A DNA stretch of 36,403 bases, taken from NCBI GenBank assembly GCA_947626085.1, contig CANQQU010000014.1, positions 1 through 36,403 on the forward strand. Reading direction: 5' to 3'. The notes beneath the pieces are model-generated. The model had not been told where the DNA came from and did no database searches. It saw nothing but the letters and a program-made list of their open reading frames with translations. This DNA comes from an uncultured Oscillospiraceae bacterium. GTDB lineage: Bacteria > Bacillota > Clostridia > Oscillospirales > Oscillospiraceae. A program made the translations under genes and the position numbers. Below are positions 1 to 8,465 of the stretch, in pieces (the first letter of the stretch is position 1; each line of letters starts with the position of its first letter).

Positions 1-871
1 AGGCGAACCCGGCGGTGCGGGTGGTGACACTCTGGAAAAAGCCGTTGAGTATTTTCTGCCAGACAGGCATGGGCCCCAGGGTGGCGGGGTTGTTCCACTC
101 CAGCAGGCATATGGCTCCCGCGCCGAATAGCACCAGCGCCAGGGAGATCAGCAGCACCAGCTTGGTGTAGACGCTGAATTTGCGGAAGGAGTGGACCGTG
201 ACCACCTCCTGGCAGACGAAAAAGCCCAGCCCGCCGATGACGATCAGCGCCATGAGGACCACACATACCACCCAGTCGCCGTTGAAAGAAATCATCCCCG
301 CGCCCTCCGGCAGGACCTGGCCGAAGATGTCGAAACCGGCGTTGCAGAAAGCGGAAATCGCGTGGAATACGCCCCACCAGGCGGCTTGCCGCCATCCAAA
401 CTGGGGCAGAAACCGGAAAAACAGGATCAGCGCCCCCGCCCCCTGGACAGTCAGGCTGCTCCACAGCACCCACTGCTGCAAATGGACAATGCCGGACATC
501 TCGTCCATGCTCAGAGCCTGGGCCATCAGCATCCGCTGCCGCAGGCCCACCCGCCGGCGCAAGAGGAACACCACCAGAGACGCGGCGGACATGAAGCCCA
601 GCCCGCCCAGCTCGATCAGCCCCAGAATGACCCCTTGCCCGAAAAGAGACCACTGGATGCCGGTGTCGAACAGCACCAGCCCAGTGACGCAGGTAGCGGA
701 GGTGGAGGTGAACAGCGCGCTTAAAAATCCGCAGCTCTTTCCCCCGGCGGAGGCAGCGGGCAGGTCCAGCAGCGCCGCGCCCAGGAGGATCAGCGCCAAA
801 AAGGCCAGCGCGATCAGCTGGGTCGGCGCCAGCCGGGTGCGCCGCCGGGGGTAGGAAAACAGACCGGCCAT
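1..871 (-). CDS. ktrB: TrkH/KtrB family potassium uptake protein, C-terminus cut by window edge
   Basis: Membrane subunit that conducts K+ (usually K+/Na+ symport) with a cytoplasmic TrkA/KtrA gating partner. About 290 residues are visible; the family is usually 440-490, so the last third lies beyond base 1. Three of the four pore-loop repeats can be read: TSTSATCVTGL (about residues 55-65), FHAISAFCNAGFDIFG in the middle, and FFQSVTTRTAGF close to the window edge. Hydrophobic helices lie between them. The ATG at 871 follows AAAGGAGG at normal spacing. A partner ktrA/trkA gene is not in the window and may follow downstream on the minus strand. Family assignment is firm; choosing KtrB over TrkH rests on the short N-terminus and Gram-positive context. 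Confidence 0.9.
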   Translation of the reverse strand, partial: MAGLFSYPRRRTRLAPTQLIALAFLALILLGAALLDLPAASAGGKSCGFLSALFTSTSATCVTGLVLFDTGIQWSLFGQGVILGLIELGGLGFMSAASLVVFLLRRRVGLRQRMLMAQALSMDEMSGIVHLQQWVLWSSLTVQGAGALILFFRFLPQFGWRQAAWWGVFHAISAFCNAGFDIFGQVLPEGAGMISFNGDWVVCVVLMALIVIGGLGFFVCQEVVTVHSFRKFSVYTKLVLLISLALVLFGAGAICLLEWNNPATLGPMPVWQKILNGFFQSVTTRTAGFA

Positions 872-950
872 AGGCCCTCCTTTCCGGGGAAACGGCGTGA
901 AAGTCCGTTTTCTCTGGATAAACTTACCAAAAAGGCATAACTAACTTCTT

Positions 951-978
951 ATTATACCAGCTTTCCCCGGTATTTCAA
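951..978 (-). promoter_or_regulatory. Promoter of the KtrB-type gene
   Basis: On the minus strand, -35 TTGAAA (973-978), 16-base spacer, -10 TATAAT (951-956), with TGG directly before the -10 (extended -10). It lies about 80 bases before the ATG at 871. Confidence 0.65.
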
Positions 979-1147
979 GGGGCTTGCGCCAAAATTTCCC
1001 GATTGCCGTGAAAAGCATGGCGCGGGGCGGCAGCCGTTTCGCCCTTTTCCGGCCCGGCGATACCGGCGAACGCGCCTTTTCATGGATTTCCCCCAAAATT
1101 CCGGGCAAACCCACAGGATGCTGCCGAAATCCCCCGAAAAATAATGG

Positions 1148-1176
1148 TGTACATTTGGAAAAACCTGTGTTATAAT
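1148..1176 (+). promoter_or_regulatory. Promoter of the RNase J gene
   Basis: -35-like TGTACA (1148-1153), 17-base spacer, consensus -10 TATAAT (1171-1176) preceded by TGT (extended -10). It lies about 85 bases before the TTG start. Confidence 0.65.
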
Positions 1177-1261
1177 AGCTTCCGGCCTGAGGGCCTTTGC
1201 TTGGATGTTCTTTCCCTACGGGGAAACGCAATAAACCCTATATTTTGAAAGGAGTATTTTT

Positions 1262-2917
1262 TTGGCAGAAAAACTGAAGATCATACCTCTGGGCGGGCTG
1301 GATGAGATCGGAAAAAACATCACCGTTCTGGAGTATGGCAAGGATATGATCGTGATAGACTGCGGCGTGGGCTTCCCGGAGGAGGATATGTACGGCGTGG
1401 ATCTGGTGATCCCCGACTTTTCCTACCTGGTGAAAAACGCCTCGAAGCTCCGGGGCATGTTCATCACCCACGGTCATGAGGACCATATCGGCTCCATTCC
1501 CTACTGCATGCAGCAGGTGAACTGCCCGGTACACGGCACCGCCATGACCTGCGGCCTGATCCGGCTGAAGCTGGAGGAGCACGGTCTGGACAAGACCGTA
1601 AAGCTCATTACCCACAAGCCCGGGGACGTGGTGAAGGCCGGGTGCTTTACCGTGGAATTTATCCATGTGAATCACTCCATTGCCGACGCTGTGTGCTTCG
1701 CCATCCACACACCGGTGGGCACGGTCATCGTCACCGGAGACTTCAAGATCGACCCCACCGCCAAGGACGGCATGATCGATCTGGCCCGGCTGGGCGAGCT
1801 GGGCAACCAGGGCGTGCTGGCCCTGCTGTGCGACTCCACCAACGTGGAGCGCCAGGGCTACACCCCCAGCGAAAACGTGGTGGCGGAGAGTTTGGACCGC
1901 CAGTTTAAGGGCTGCGACCAGCGGATCGTGGTCACCACCTTCGCCTCCAACATGCACCGCATCCAGGCGGTGCTGGCCACCCCCCACCGGTACGGGCGGA
2001 AGGTGGCCGTCACCGGCCGGAGCATGGAGAACATGCTGAAGGTGGCCCAGGAGTTGGGCTATCTCAAGGTGCCCGCCGGCGTGATCGTGGACCTGAACGC
2101 CATCCGTTCCATTCCCAGCAATAAGCTGGTCATCGTCTCCACTGGGTCCCAGGGGGAAAATATGTCCGCCCTGTACCGGATGGCTTTCTCCACCCACCGG
2201 CAGGTGGAGATCCAGGCGGGGGACCGGATCATCATCTCCGCCTCCGCCATTCCCGGCAACGAAAAGGCCATCTCCAAGATCATTAACGAGCTGTACCGCA
2301 AGGGGGCCGAGGTGGTCTATGAGAAGAGCGAGGGCCTTCACGTCTCCGGCCACGCCTGCCAGGAGGAGCTGAAGATCATCCATGCCCTGACCAAGCCCAA
2401 ATTCTTCATCCCCGTTCACGGGGAGCAGCGGCACCTCCAGCTTCACGCCCGGCTGGCCCAGCAGATGGGCATGAACCCGCGGAATATTCTGGTGGGCGAG
2501 ATCGGCACCGTCTTTGAACTCACCGCCAAGTCCTGCAAGGCCGAGGGCACCGTCCAGGCCGGCATGGTACTGGTGGACGGCACCGGCGTGGGGGACGTGG
2601 GCAGCGTGGTCCTGCGGGACCGGAAGCACCTGGCCCAGGACGGCATGATCGTGGTGTGCGTCATTTTGTCCAGTCAGGACGGCTCCGTGATCTCCGGACC
2701 GGATATCATCACCCGGGGCTTTGTCTACGTCAAGGAGTCCGAGGGGCTGATGGACGAGCTGAAGACCGTGGCGGAGGACGCCATCGACCGCTGCGGCCGC
2801 CGCCGGGCCCGGGACTGGACGGCCCTGAAATCCGCCATCAAGAGCGATCTCAGCGGCTACCTGTTCCGCACTACCAAGCGCAATCCCATGATCCTGCCGG
2901 TGATCATGGAAATTTGA
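1262..2917 (+). CDS. rnjA: Ribonuclease J
   Basis: Metallo-beta-lactamase/beta-CASP RNase with 5'-3' exonuclease and endonuclease activity in mRNA decay and rRNA maturation; cytoplasmic. The 551 residues match the usual 550-560. The two-zinc motif HGHEDHIG is at residues 70-77, GDFKID supplies a later metal aspartate, and FIPVHGEQRHL is the beta-CASP region carrying the last conserved histidine. The start is TTG at 1262: AAAGGAG at 1248-1254 sits 7 bases upstream and the protein opens with the family-typical MAEKLKIIPLGGLDEIGKN. It is single, with its own promoter and a strong terminator. Whether it corresponds to J1 or J2 cannot be told from one copy. Confidence 0.95.
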   Translation: MAEKLKIIPLGGLDEIGKNITVLEYGKDMIVIDCGVGFPEEDMYGVDLVIPDFSYLVKNASKLRGMFITHGHEDHIGSIPYCMQQVNCPVHGTAMTCGLIRLKLEEHGLDKTVKLITHKPGDVVKAGCFTVEFIHVNHSIADAVCFAIHTPVGTVIVTGDFKIDPTAKDGMIDLARLGELGNQGVLALLCDSTNVERQGYTPSENVVAESLDRQFKGCDQRIVVTTFASNMHRIQAVLATPHRYGRKVAVTGRSMENMLKVAQELGYLKVPAGVIVDLNAIRSIPSNKLVIVSTGSQGENMSALYRMAFSTHRQVEIQAGDRIIISASAIPGNEKAISKIINELYRKGAEVVYEKSEGLHVSGHACQEELKIIHALTKPKFFIPVHGEQRHLQLHARLAQQMGMNPRNILVGEIGTVFELTAKSCKAEGTVQAGMVLVDGTGVGDVGSVVLRDRKHLAQDGMIVVCVILSSQDGSVISGPDIITRGFVYVKESEGLMDELKTVAEDAIDRCGRRRARDWTALKSAIKSDLSGYLFRTTKRNPMILPVIMEI

Positions 2918-2951
2918 GGCTTGCGTTCCATTGCCTGAATCCAATCATGAG

Positions 2952-2984
2952 TCGTGCCGGGGCTCCCGCTCCGGCACGATTTTT
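2952..2984 (+). terminator. Rho-independent terminator of RNase J
   Basis: Perfect 9-bp stem TCGTGCCGG (2952-2960) / CCGGCACGA (2971-2979) followed at once by TTTTT, 34 bases after the stop codon. Confidence 0.9.
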
Positions 2985-3025
2985 CTATAAAAGGATGCGT
3001 TCCAAGGCCGATCCAGCCCTTGGTT

Positions 3026-4342
3026 TTACAGAAAGACCGCGCCGCGGCTTTCCATGATCCTGCCCACCTGGACGCCGTCCACCTGGGCTGTCGGGCAGTC
3101 CCGGGCCAGGGCGGCGGCGATCCCCGCCGCCTCTCCTAGGGCCCGGCAGGTGGGCTGGATCCGAATGGCGGACTGGGCCACAAAGTCCGCGCCGACGCAC
3201 CGCCCGGCAACCAGGAGATTGCGGAGCCCCTTTACCACCAGGCACCGGTAGGGCACCTCGAACCAAGGCTTTTCCGGGTCCCGGTGGGGCGTATAGCTCT
3301 CCAGTCCGCCGCCGTGGATGTCCACGGGATAGTTGGACTGGGCCACCCGGTCCGGGAATTTTGTATGGTCCAGCAACTCCCGGGCGGTGAGCAGATATTC
3401 CGTATCCACCCGGCGGCTCTCCCGCACCCCCACCATGGGGGCGACTTGGAGTAGATACGCCTTTTCGCAGCCGGGAAAGTACTTCCGGCAGAAGGCGATC
3501 TGCCGGGCGATGGCCTCTCGGCCCCGGAGCAGAACCGCCGTGCGCTGGAAGGGGTCGGTGGCGTCGGGCAGGTCCAAAAATTCCGGGTGGTTCATGGCCA
3601 GGGCGTCGGGCCGCCCGGCCACGGGGAAGAGCTGGAAATAAGCGCAGTCCTCCTCCATGAGGTCTCCCGCCGCCACCGCCTGGAGAAATACCGGCGTCAA
3701 TGCCCAATCTCCCTGGGCCGTTACGGCGGCGTAGAGGCTTTGCCCGCCGCTTCCGCTCCGGGCGGTGTGGGGGAGGCCGGAGGCGGCGCCCCATTGGTCC
3801 AGAAACGCGCCGAATCGGGCCATATCCACCCCGCCCATCAGGTAGCGCAGGCTCATGGGCTGGTTGACGCCGTCCCTGCCCCTGAAAATTTGGGCTCCCG
3901 CCAGCTTGGAGAGCAGGCCGTCGCCGGTGCAGTCCACAAACACCTGGCCGGACACGGTTTCCAGGCCCCGGCAAGTGGCCACGGTGACGCCGGTCACCCG
4001 CCCGTTTTCCACCTGGGCCTGGCACGGCGCCACGTTCATGCAAATCCGCACCCCCGCCTCCCGGCACAACGCCACCAGGGCCAGATCCATGGCGGCGGGG
4101 TCAAAGGCGGGCCCTTTCCCCAGCCGGGGGGCCAGGTAGGAGTTTTCCACGCCCCCCGGCAGCCGGGAGGTCATCATGGGGCTGACCAGCCCGGCCACCG
4201 CCGAGCCGCCCAGACACCCCTGCTGCTCCAAAAGCAGCACTTCCGCGCCGCTCTCCCGGGCCGCCACGGCGGCAAAGACGCCGGAAACGCCGCCGCCGCA
4301 GATGACGATCTCCGCCCGGGCCAGTTCAGAATATTCCGCCAT
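3026..4342 (-). CDS. FAD-dependent oxidoreductase (FAD_oxidored family)
   Basis: 438 residues. The N-terminal dinucleotide fold is clear: hydrophobic strand, GGGVSG at 16-21, then an acidic strand end (LLLEQQG) and CLGGSAVAGLVSPMM. Later family marks are FVDCTGDGLLSKLAGA and a C-terminal FAD-contacting stretch with AGRCVGADFVAQSAIRIQPTCRALG. Members of this family occur in polysaccharide-use loci but their substrates are mostly unknown, so no reaction is assigned. There is no signal peptide. The ATG at 4342 has GGGAGG upstream; a longer frame back to 4483 lacks a ribosome binding site. Last gene of a four-gene unit: its start overlaps the 3' end of the amidohydrolase-like gene by 17 bases, implying translational coupling. 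Confidence 0.85.
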   Translation of the reverse strand: MAEYSELARAEIVICGGGVSGVFAAVAARESGAEVLLLEQQGCLGGSAVAGLVSPMMTSRLPGGVENSYLAPRLGKGPAFDPAAMDLALVALCREAGVRICMNVAPCQAQVENGRVTGVTVATCRGLETVSGQVFVDCTGDGLLSKLAGAQIFRGRDGVNQPMSLRYLMGGVDMARFGAFLDQWGAASGLPHTARSGSGGQSLYAAVTAQGDWALTPVFLQAVAAGDLMEEDCAYFQLFPVAGRPDALAMNHPEFLDLPDATDPFQRTAVLLRGREAIARQIAFCRKYFPGCEKAYLLQVAPMVGVRESRRVDTEYLLTARELLDHTKFPDRVAQSNYPVDIHGGGLESYTPHRDPEKPWFEVPYRCLVVKGLRNLLVAGRCVGADFVAQSAIRIQPTCRALGEAAGIAAALARDCPTAQVDGVQVGRIMESRGAVFL

Positions 4343-5054
4343 GGCACGCCTCCCAATAGTTTCTGGTATTGCCGTCAAGGAACGCCCGCTCCTCCGGCAG
4401 ATTGCAAACCGCGCTTTCCGGGCACTGCAAGGGGGCAAAAGACGCGAATAAGAGCCGCTCCCGGGGAAATTCCAGGTTTTCAAAAGGGAACAGCCCGTGG
4501 CACAGCCCCGCCGTGTCCGCCCAGAGGTTTTCCCCGGACAGCCCTTCCAGCTCGGAAAGGTAAAAATTCGACATAATTACCTGGGCCCCCGGGCATTTTT
4601 TGGCCAGCGCCGCCGCCTCCTTCGGGTCGACCGGCGCCTGCCGAAGCAGATACTCCAGCCTCTGGTCCTCCATCCGGGCGGTGACGATCATCCCCAGACC
4701 CAGCTCGCCCGCCTCCCGGCACAGCTCCTCCGCAGCTTCCAGCGCGTAGCCGTGGATGCCGGGATAGAGCCGCACGGCCCGGGCCCCCGCCCGGGCGGCC
4801 TCCCCCAGCCGGATGCGCCACCAGGGAAGCGCCGGGTTCAGACATACCGCCGGAGAAAAGCCCGTACCGGACAGCGCCTCCAGCAGGGGACCGTCCCCCT
4901 CCCAGGAGTCGTTATAGAAAACGGCGTCCAGGCTGGCCATCAGCCCGCCTCCGACGCCCGCCGCGGCCAGATCGGCCCGGCAGTGTTCCAGACTGCCCCG
5001 CCGGAGGCGGCGGTAGGGCCAGTGGCCGGTGAAGCAGCCAAAGTCAAAGAGCAT
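4326..5054 (-). CDS. Degenerate amidohydrolase-like TIM-barrel protein, metal ligands lost
   Basis: 242 residues from the ATG at 5054, chosen because GGGAGGG lies 6 bases upstream; an in-frame ATG at 5072 is less well placed. The fold follows its upstream neighbour: the segment FDFGCFTGHWPYR replaces FDAHAHIWLG, GLGMIVTARM replaces the LPVLVHTF strand, QVIMSNFY replaces FLMAHLGG, and RLLFASFAP replaces RIVFGTDMP. Every expected metal ligand (HxH, His, His, Asp) is therefore missing. It overlaps the previous gene by 11 bases and the next by 17. It may be a non-catalytic partner of the intact amidohydrolase, a binding protein, or an enzyme with a metal-free mechanism. This alignment was done by eye. 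Confidence 0.7.
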   Translation of the reverse strand: MLFDFGCFTGHWPYRRLRRGSLEHCRADLAAAGVGGGLMASLDAVFYNDSWEGDGPLLEALSGTGFSPAVCLNPALPWWRIRLGEAARAGARAVRLYPGIHGYALEAAEELCREAGELGLGMIVTARMEDQRLEYLLRQAPVDPKEAAALAKKCPGAQVIMSNFYLSELEGLSGENLWADTAGLCHGLFPFENLEFPRERLLFASFAPLQCPESAVCNLPEERAFLDGNTRNYWEACHGGIF

Positions 5055-5793
5055 TTCCGTCCCTCCCATCAAACAGGGCCTGGGCGTTCTCCCACAAAAT
5101 TTTGCGCCGCGTCTCCTGGGGAAGGGCCAAAACCTGCCCGTAGCTCATGGCGAAGGAGCCGGGCATATCCGTGCCGAAAACGATCCGATCCTCTCCCAGC
5201 AGCTCCAGAGCGTAGGGTAGATCGTCGAATCGGCAGTTGGAGCCGGAAAGATCCACCCACACGTTGGGAAGATCCCGGACCATGGGCAGGCCGTGGTAGC
5301 AGTTGCCCCCCAGGTGGGCCATCAGGAATTTGGTCCCAGGATGGCGCAGGGCCGCCCGGCGCAAATGGACGGCGGTGGACTCCCCGGGAAGCTGCCCAAC
5401 GGTTTTGGCGAAAGTGTGGACCAGCACGGGAAGGCCCCAGGCGCCACAGTAATCGTATAAAGAATCGCAGGCCGGCTCGTCGCACAGGCAGCTGACCCAA
5501 ATTTTCATTCCGGAAAAGCCCTGCTCCTCTACCCCCCGGCGGAGGACTTCCAGAGCCCCGGGCTGCTCCGGAGCCACGGTAACGTAGCCGCCGAAAAGGG
5601 GGTCCGAAAGAAGCTGACCTGCCTGACGGTTGCACTCCCCGATTTCGGCCGGGTCCGGCGTGTGGCTGCCCAGGCAGGAGATGTAGATTTTAGAAATTCC
5701 GTATTTTTCCGCCGCCCGGCGGAGGAGAGCCCCGTCCTGGGCGGTCCGGCCCAGCCAGATGTGGGCGTGGGCGTCGAAAATGGGCTCATTCAT
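5044..5793 (-). CDS. Amidohydrolase family (amidohydrolase_2) metal-dependent hydrolase or decarboxylase
   Basis: 249-residue single TIM barrel. Metal-site residues are all visible: FDAHAHIW near residue 6 (HxH), the LVHTF strand in the middle, FLMAHLGGN after that, and FGTDMPG near residue 213 with the catalytic Asp. In this family the substrates include lactones, aromatic acids and sugar-derived acids; nothing here fixes the substrate. Its start overlaps the end of the DUF624 gene by 8 bases and its end overlaps the next gene by 11, so the four genes are almost certainly cotranscribed. Being encoded with an FAD oxidoreductase, it could open a lactone formed by sugar oxidation, which is inference only. 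Confidence 0.85.
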   Translation of the reverse strand: MNEPIFDAHAHIWLGRTAQDGALLRRAAEKYGISKIYISCLGSHTPDPAEIGECNRQAGQLLSDPLFGGYVTVAPEQPGALEVLRRGVEEQGFSGMKIWVSCLCDEPACDSLYDYCGAWGLPVLVHTFAKTVGQLPGESTAVHLRRAALRHPGTKFLMAHLGGNCYHGLPMVRDLPNVWVDLSGSNCRFDDLPYALELLGEDRIVFGTDMPGSFAMSYGQVLALPQETRRKILWENAQALFDGRDGNAL

Positions 5794-6481
5794 GCCGCAG
5801 CAGCGCCCCTTCCAGCTTGGGAAACAGCTTCCAGCTGGTCCAGGCGACGAGGGTTGCCGGTCCCAGGAACACGAAGGGGATGGACATCCATCCGATCCAG
5901 GCCCAAAAGGCGGTGATCAGCGCCAAATGGAGGGCGGCCAGAAGCAGCCCCGCCAGACCGGTGGCCATGGGCAGCAACAGGGCATTTTTCCAGATGGCAG
6001 CCAGGGGCAGAGCCACCAGGGCGATCTGGGAGTAGGAATAGATGCTGAACGTGATCAGCAGGTAGCACCCCAGCGCCAGACAGGGCATCATCCAGACGGG
6101 CCGTTCCCCATCCACCATCATGGCCAGGATCATGATGGCGTACAGCGGCAGCTGGATGGCCATGGTGGCGGCGCCCTGTTTCCAATTGGCCCGGTAGCTG
6201 GCGAAAAAGCCCCGCATATCGAAGGAGGGAATCTGCCGGGAGAGCTGGTAGCCAATGTCGTACATGGCCGCCAGCGCCGGTCCGGCGGGGATCAGCGCCA
6301 GCAGCGCCAGAAGAATCAGACTGAAATTTCCCACCACCAGTCCGATACGGAGCAGCAGCAAAAAAGGCACGAAAAAGAGGATCAGTTTGAAATTTTCCAG
6401 AAAAAGCCGGAACATATTTCCCCGGAGGGGGTGGAAGGGCAGATTTTCCGGCGGATCGTTGTTCAGGGACAAGGGATTCAC
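5786..6481 (-). CDS. DUF624 (YesL-like) integral membrane protein
   Basis: 231 residues with about five hydrophobic segments. The family hallmark is the first part: a short basic and aromatic N-terminus, NFKLILFFVPFLLLLRIGLVVG, then a second helix ending in IPAGPALAAMYDIGYQL. DUF624 proteins are regularly encoded beside sugar ABC transporters and glycoside-use genes in Firmicutes; their molecular role is unknown. The start is GTG at 6481, with AAAGGAGG eight bases upstream. It is the first gene of a tightly overlapping four-gene unit with its own promoter (6512-6540). Confidence 0.8.
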   Translation of the reverse strand: MNPLSLNNDPPENLPFHPLRGNMFRLFLENFKLILFFVPFLLLLRIGLVVGNFSLILLALLALIPAGPALAAMYDIGYQLSRQIPSFDMRGFFASYRANWKQGAATMAIQLPLYAIMILAMMVDGERPVWMMPCLALGCYLLITFSIYSYSQIALVALPLAAIWKNALLLPMATGLAGLLLAALHLALITAFWAWIGWMSIPFVFLGPATLVAWTSWKLFPKLEGALLRHE

Positions 6482-6511
6482 AGCGGCGGCCTCCTTTCAA
6501 AGGGTATCTCT

Positions 6512-6540
6512 ATTATACAAGGAAATGGGGCACGGCGCAA
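6512..6540 (-). promoter_or_regulatory. Promoter of the DUF624-amidohydrolase-FAD oxidoreductase unit
   Basis: On minus, consensus -10 TATAAT (6512-6517), a 17-base spacer and -35-like TTGCGC (6535-6540). The -35 lies in the loop and the spacer in one arm of the hairpin that ends the preceding transporter operon. Confidence 0.55.
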
Positions 6541-6558
6541 GCGTGCCCCATTTCTTTT
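6522..6558 (-). terminator. Perfect 13-bp hairpin downstream of the sugar permease operon
   Basis: Arms GAAATGGGGCACG (6522-6534) and CGTGCCCCATTTC (6542-6554), loop of 7. On minus it is preceded by AAAA and followed by CTTGTATAA, so the U-tract is poor and termination may be partial; on plus it is followed by TTTT. It begins about 10 bases after the permease stop codon. Confidence 0.6.
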
Positions 6559-6567
6559 GGGGAAGGA

Positions 6568-7416
6568 TCATTTCAGGCCGGAAGTGGTGGAGATGCCGTT
6601 AAGGAAATACTTCTGCGCAAAGAAGAACAGCACGATCAGCGGCGCGGTAAACACGGTGCTGGCGGCCATCAGCAGAGGCCATTCCGGGTTGTCCGCCTTG
6701 CGGAACTGCTGCAAGCCGATGGAGAGGGTGTATTTGCTGGAGCTTTGCAGGTACAGCAGCGGCCCGTTCAGGTTGTTCCAGTTGGCGATGAATACCAGCA
6801 CGGCGATGGTGGTCAGCACGGATTTACACATGGGGTAGACAATGGTATACAGAATACGGATATCATTGGCTCCGTCGATCCGGGCTGCCTCCATGACGGA
6901 GGTGGGCAGGGACTTCATGTACTGCCGGCACAGGTAGATATAGTACCCGCTGCCAAAGAAGGTGGGCAGGATCAGGGGTACGAAGGAGTCCGTCAGCCCC
7001 AGATTGGACCAGATGCTGTACATGGGGATCTGGGTGACCTGCCAGGGGATCATCATGGTGAACAGAATGATGGGGAAGATAATGGCCCCGCCCTTCCAGG
7101 GAATTTTCGTCAGGGAGTAAGCCACCAGCGGGCAAGAGAACAGAATCCCGATTACAGGTAGCACGGAGGTGATCAACGTGTTGACGATGTACTTCTGCAT
7201 ATCCATCCGCTGGAATACGGTGACGAAGTTTTCCCACATGGGCACGTCCGGCAGCCACCGAACCGGCACGGAGAACACCAGGGCGTCGCTCATCAGCGCC
7301 GTTCGCACCATCCAAAACAGAGGCATGAAGAAAATGAAGGTGAAAAACAGCAGGCCCAATATGCCGACTGCCCGGAAGATCCGCTGGGACAGGATGGAAC
7401 CGTCAATTTTTTTCAT
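6568..7416 (-). CDS. Carbohydrate ABC transporter permease, MalG/LacG type
   Basis: 282-residue inner-membrane permease with six hydrophobic segments and the ATPase-contact EAA loop EAARIDGANDIRILYTIVYP near residue 175. The C-terminus (FFFAQKYFLNGISTTSGLK) is typical of the MalG-type subunit of CUT1 sugar importers. ATG at 7416 with GGGAGG upstream. It follows the MalF-type gene by 15 bases and ends the three-gene transporter set. No ATPase gene is present, so a shared MsmK-like ATPase elsewhere in the genome is likely. The substrate is unknown; neighbours point to an oligosaccharide or glycoside. Confidence 0.92.
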   Translation of the reverse strand: MKKIDGSILSQRIFRAVGILGLLFFTFIFFMPLFWMVRTALMSDALVFSVPVRWLPDVPMWENFVTVFQRMDMQKYIVNTLITSVLPVIGILFSCPLVAYSLTKIPWKGGAIIFPIILFTMMIPWQVTQIPMYSIWSNLGLTDSFVPLILPTFFGSGYYIYLCRQYMKSLPTSVMEAARIDGANDIRILYTIVYPMCKSVLTTIAVLVFIANWNNLNGPLLYLQSSSKYTLSIGLQQFRKADNPEWPLLMAASTVFTAPLIVLFFFAQKYFLNGISTTSGLK

Positions 7417-7431
7417 ATTCTTCGCCTCCCG

Positions 7432-8412
7432 TTATTCCGCGTCGTAGCTGACGGCTTTTTCGGAGAAGTACATGACGACGGCGGTGGTGATGACCACAAT
7501 GATCGCCAGCAGAACAGCCATGGCGGAGGCGTAGCCCATCCGGAATTGGAGGAACGCCTTCCGGTACAGATACAGGCAGTAGAACAGCATGGAGTTGGCG
7601 GGGCCGCCGCCGGCCACGGCGCTGGTGTCCGTGATGCTGGAGAAGACGTAGGCCTGGGTGAAGTACTGGAAGTGGGAGATAATGGACATGATCACCTGGA
7701 ATTGGATGGTGGGGGAGATGGAGGGCAGAGTGATGGAGAAGAACTGCCGCACCGGTCCCGCGCCGTCCAGCTCCGCCGCCTCATACAGTGTCTCCGGCAC
7801 GCTTCTCAGGGCCGCCAGGTAGATGACCATGCCGGTGCCGCAGGCCCAGGTGTCCATGATGATCAGGGACAGCTTGGTGAAGTTGGGATCTGTGAGCCAG
7901 TAAGGGCCTTTTAGACCGAAGAAGCCCAAAAACGTGTTCAGCAGGCCGTACTGCCCGTTCAGCACCCACATGAACAGCATACAGCTTGCGACGGTGGGTA
8001 CCAGCGTGGGCAGATAGAAAACAGTACGGAACACGGGGATTCCGGGAATTTTCTTTTGATTCAGCAGCAGCGCCAGCAGCAGCGCCATGATCTGCCCCAG
8101 AGGAACGCCGATCAGGGTGGCGTACAGGGTGTTGCTAAGACTTTTCGCCACATATTTGTCGTGGAAAATGTCGATATAGTTCTTCAAGCCGATCCAGTCG
8201 CACTTGGAGAACAGGTTGTAGTTGGTGAAGCTGTAATAAATCGCCATCCCCACTGGAATGATGGTAAAGCACAAAAAGCCGATGATCCAGGGCGAGGCGA
8301 AGAGGATGCCCAGAGCGTTGTACCGTAAGCGCTGGCGGCGGGAACCCAGGCGAAGAACGTTGGATTTGGCCGGTTTGGTTTTCTGCGTCTGCTTGGCCGG
8401 GATCTGTTTCAA
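7432..8412 (-). CDS. Carbohydrate ABC transporter permease, MalF/LacF type
   Basis: 326-residue partner permease. The basic cytoplasmic N-terminus is followed by six helices, beginning with ILFASPWIIGFLCFTIIPVG. The EAA loop is EAAELDGAGPVRQFFSITLP in the second half, and WALNGQYG-like periplasmic residues precede it (WVLNGQYGLLN). The start is TTG at 8412, supported by AAAGGAGG eight bases upstream; no ATG is better placed. It is separated from the binding-protein gene by about 100 bases that contain a strong hairpin (8466-8494). Confidence 0.92.
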   Translation of the reverse strand: MKQIPAKQTQKTKPAKSNVLRLGSRRQRLRYNALGILFASPWIIGFLCFTIIPVGMAIYYSFTNYNLFSKCDWIGLKNYIDIFHDKYVAKSLSNTLYATLIGVPLGQIMALLLALLLNQKKIPGIPVFRTVFYLPTLVPTVASCMLFMWVLNGQYGLLNTFLGFFGLKGPYWLTDPNFTKLSLIIMDTWACGTGMVIYLAALRSVPETLYEAAELDGAGPVRQFFSITLPSISPTIQFQVIMSIISHFQYFTQAYVFSSITDTSAVAGGGPANSMLFYCLYLYRKAFLQFRMGYASAMAVLLAIIVVITTAVVMYFSEKAVSYDAE

Positions 8413-8465
8413 AGGATCGACCTCCTTTTATCTGTGGGCGGGAACGGGACTGCCCCTGTTGGGAA

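Larger units (their letters stand above)
872..1261. other. Divergent intergenic region between ktrB and RNase J
   Basis: A 390-base stretch with no convincing gene. It holds one promoter facing each way (951-978 on minus, 1148-1176 on plus). A possible 63-codon reading frame at 984-1175 on plus has no ribosome binding site and no recognisable sequence. The untranslated leader of the RNase J transcript from about 1183 to 1261 has no strong hairpin. Confidence 0.6.

Noticed and set aside
180..854. Open frames on plus opposite the KtrB-type gene
   Set aside because: The minus strand encodes clear potassium channel pore motifs; the plus frames have no recognisable content.
984..1175. A possible 63-codon gene in the ktrB-RNase J spacer
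   Set aside because: No ribosome binding site, and its end overlaps the RNase J promoter.
1238..2944. A 568-codon open frame antisense to RNase J
   Set aside because: It mirrors a gene with strong GC third-position bias, which removes stop codons from the complementary frame; its His/Asp/Gly-rich protein resembles nothing and it has no ribosome binding site.
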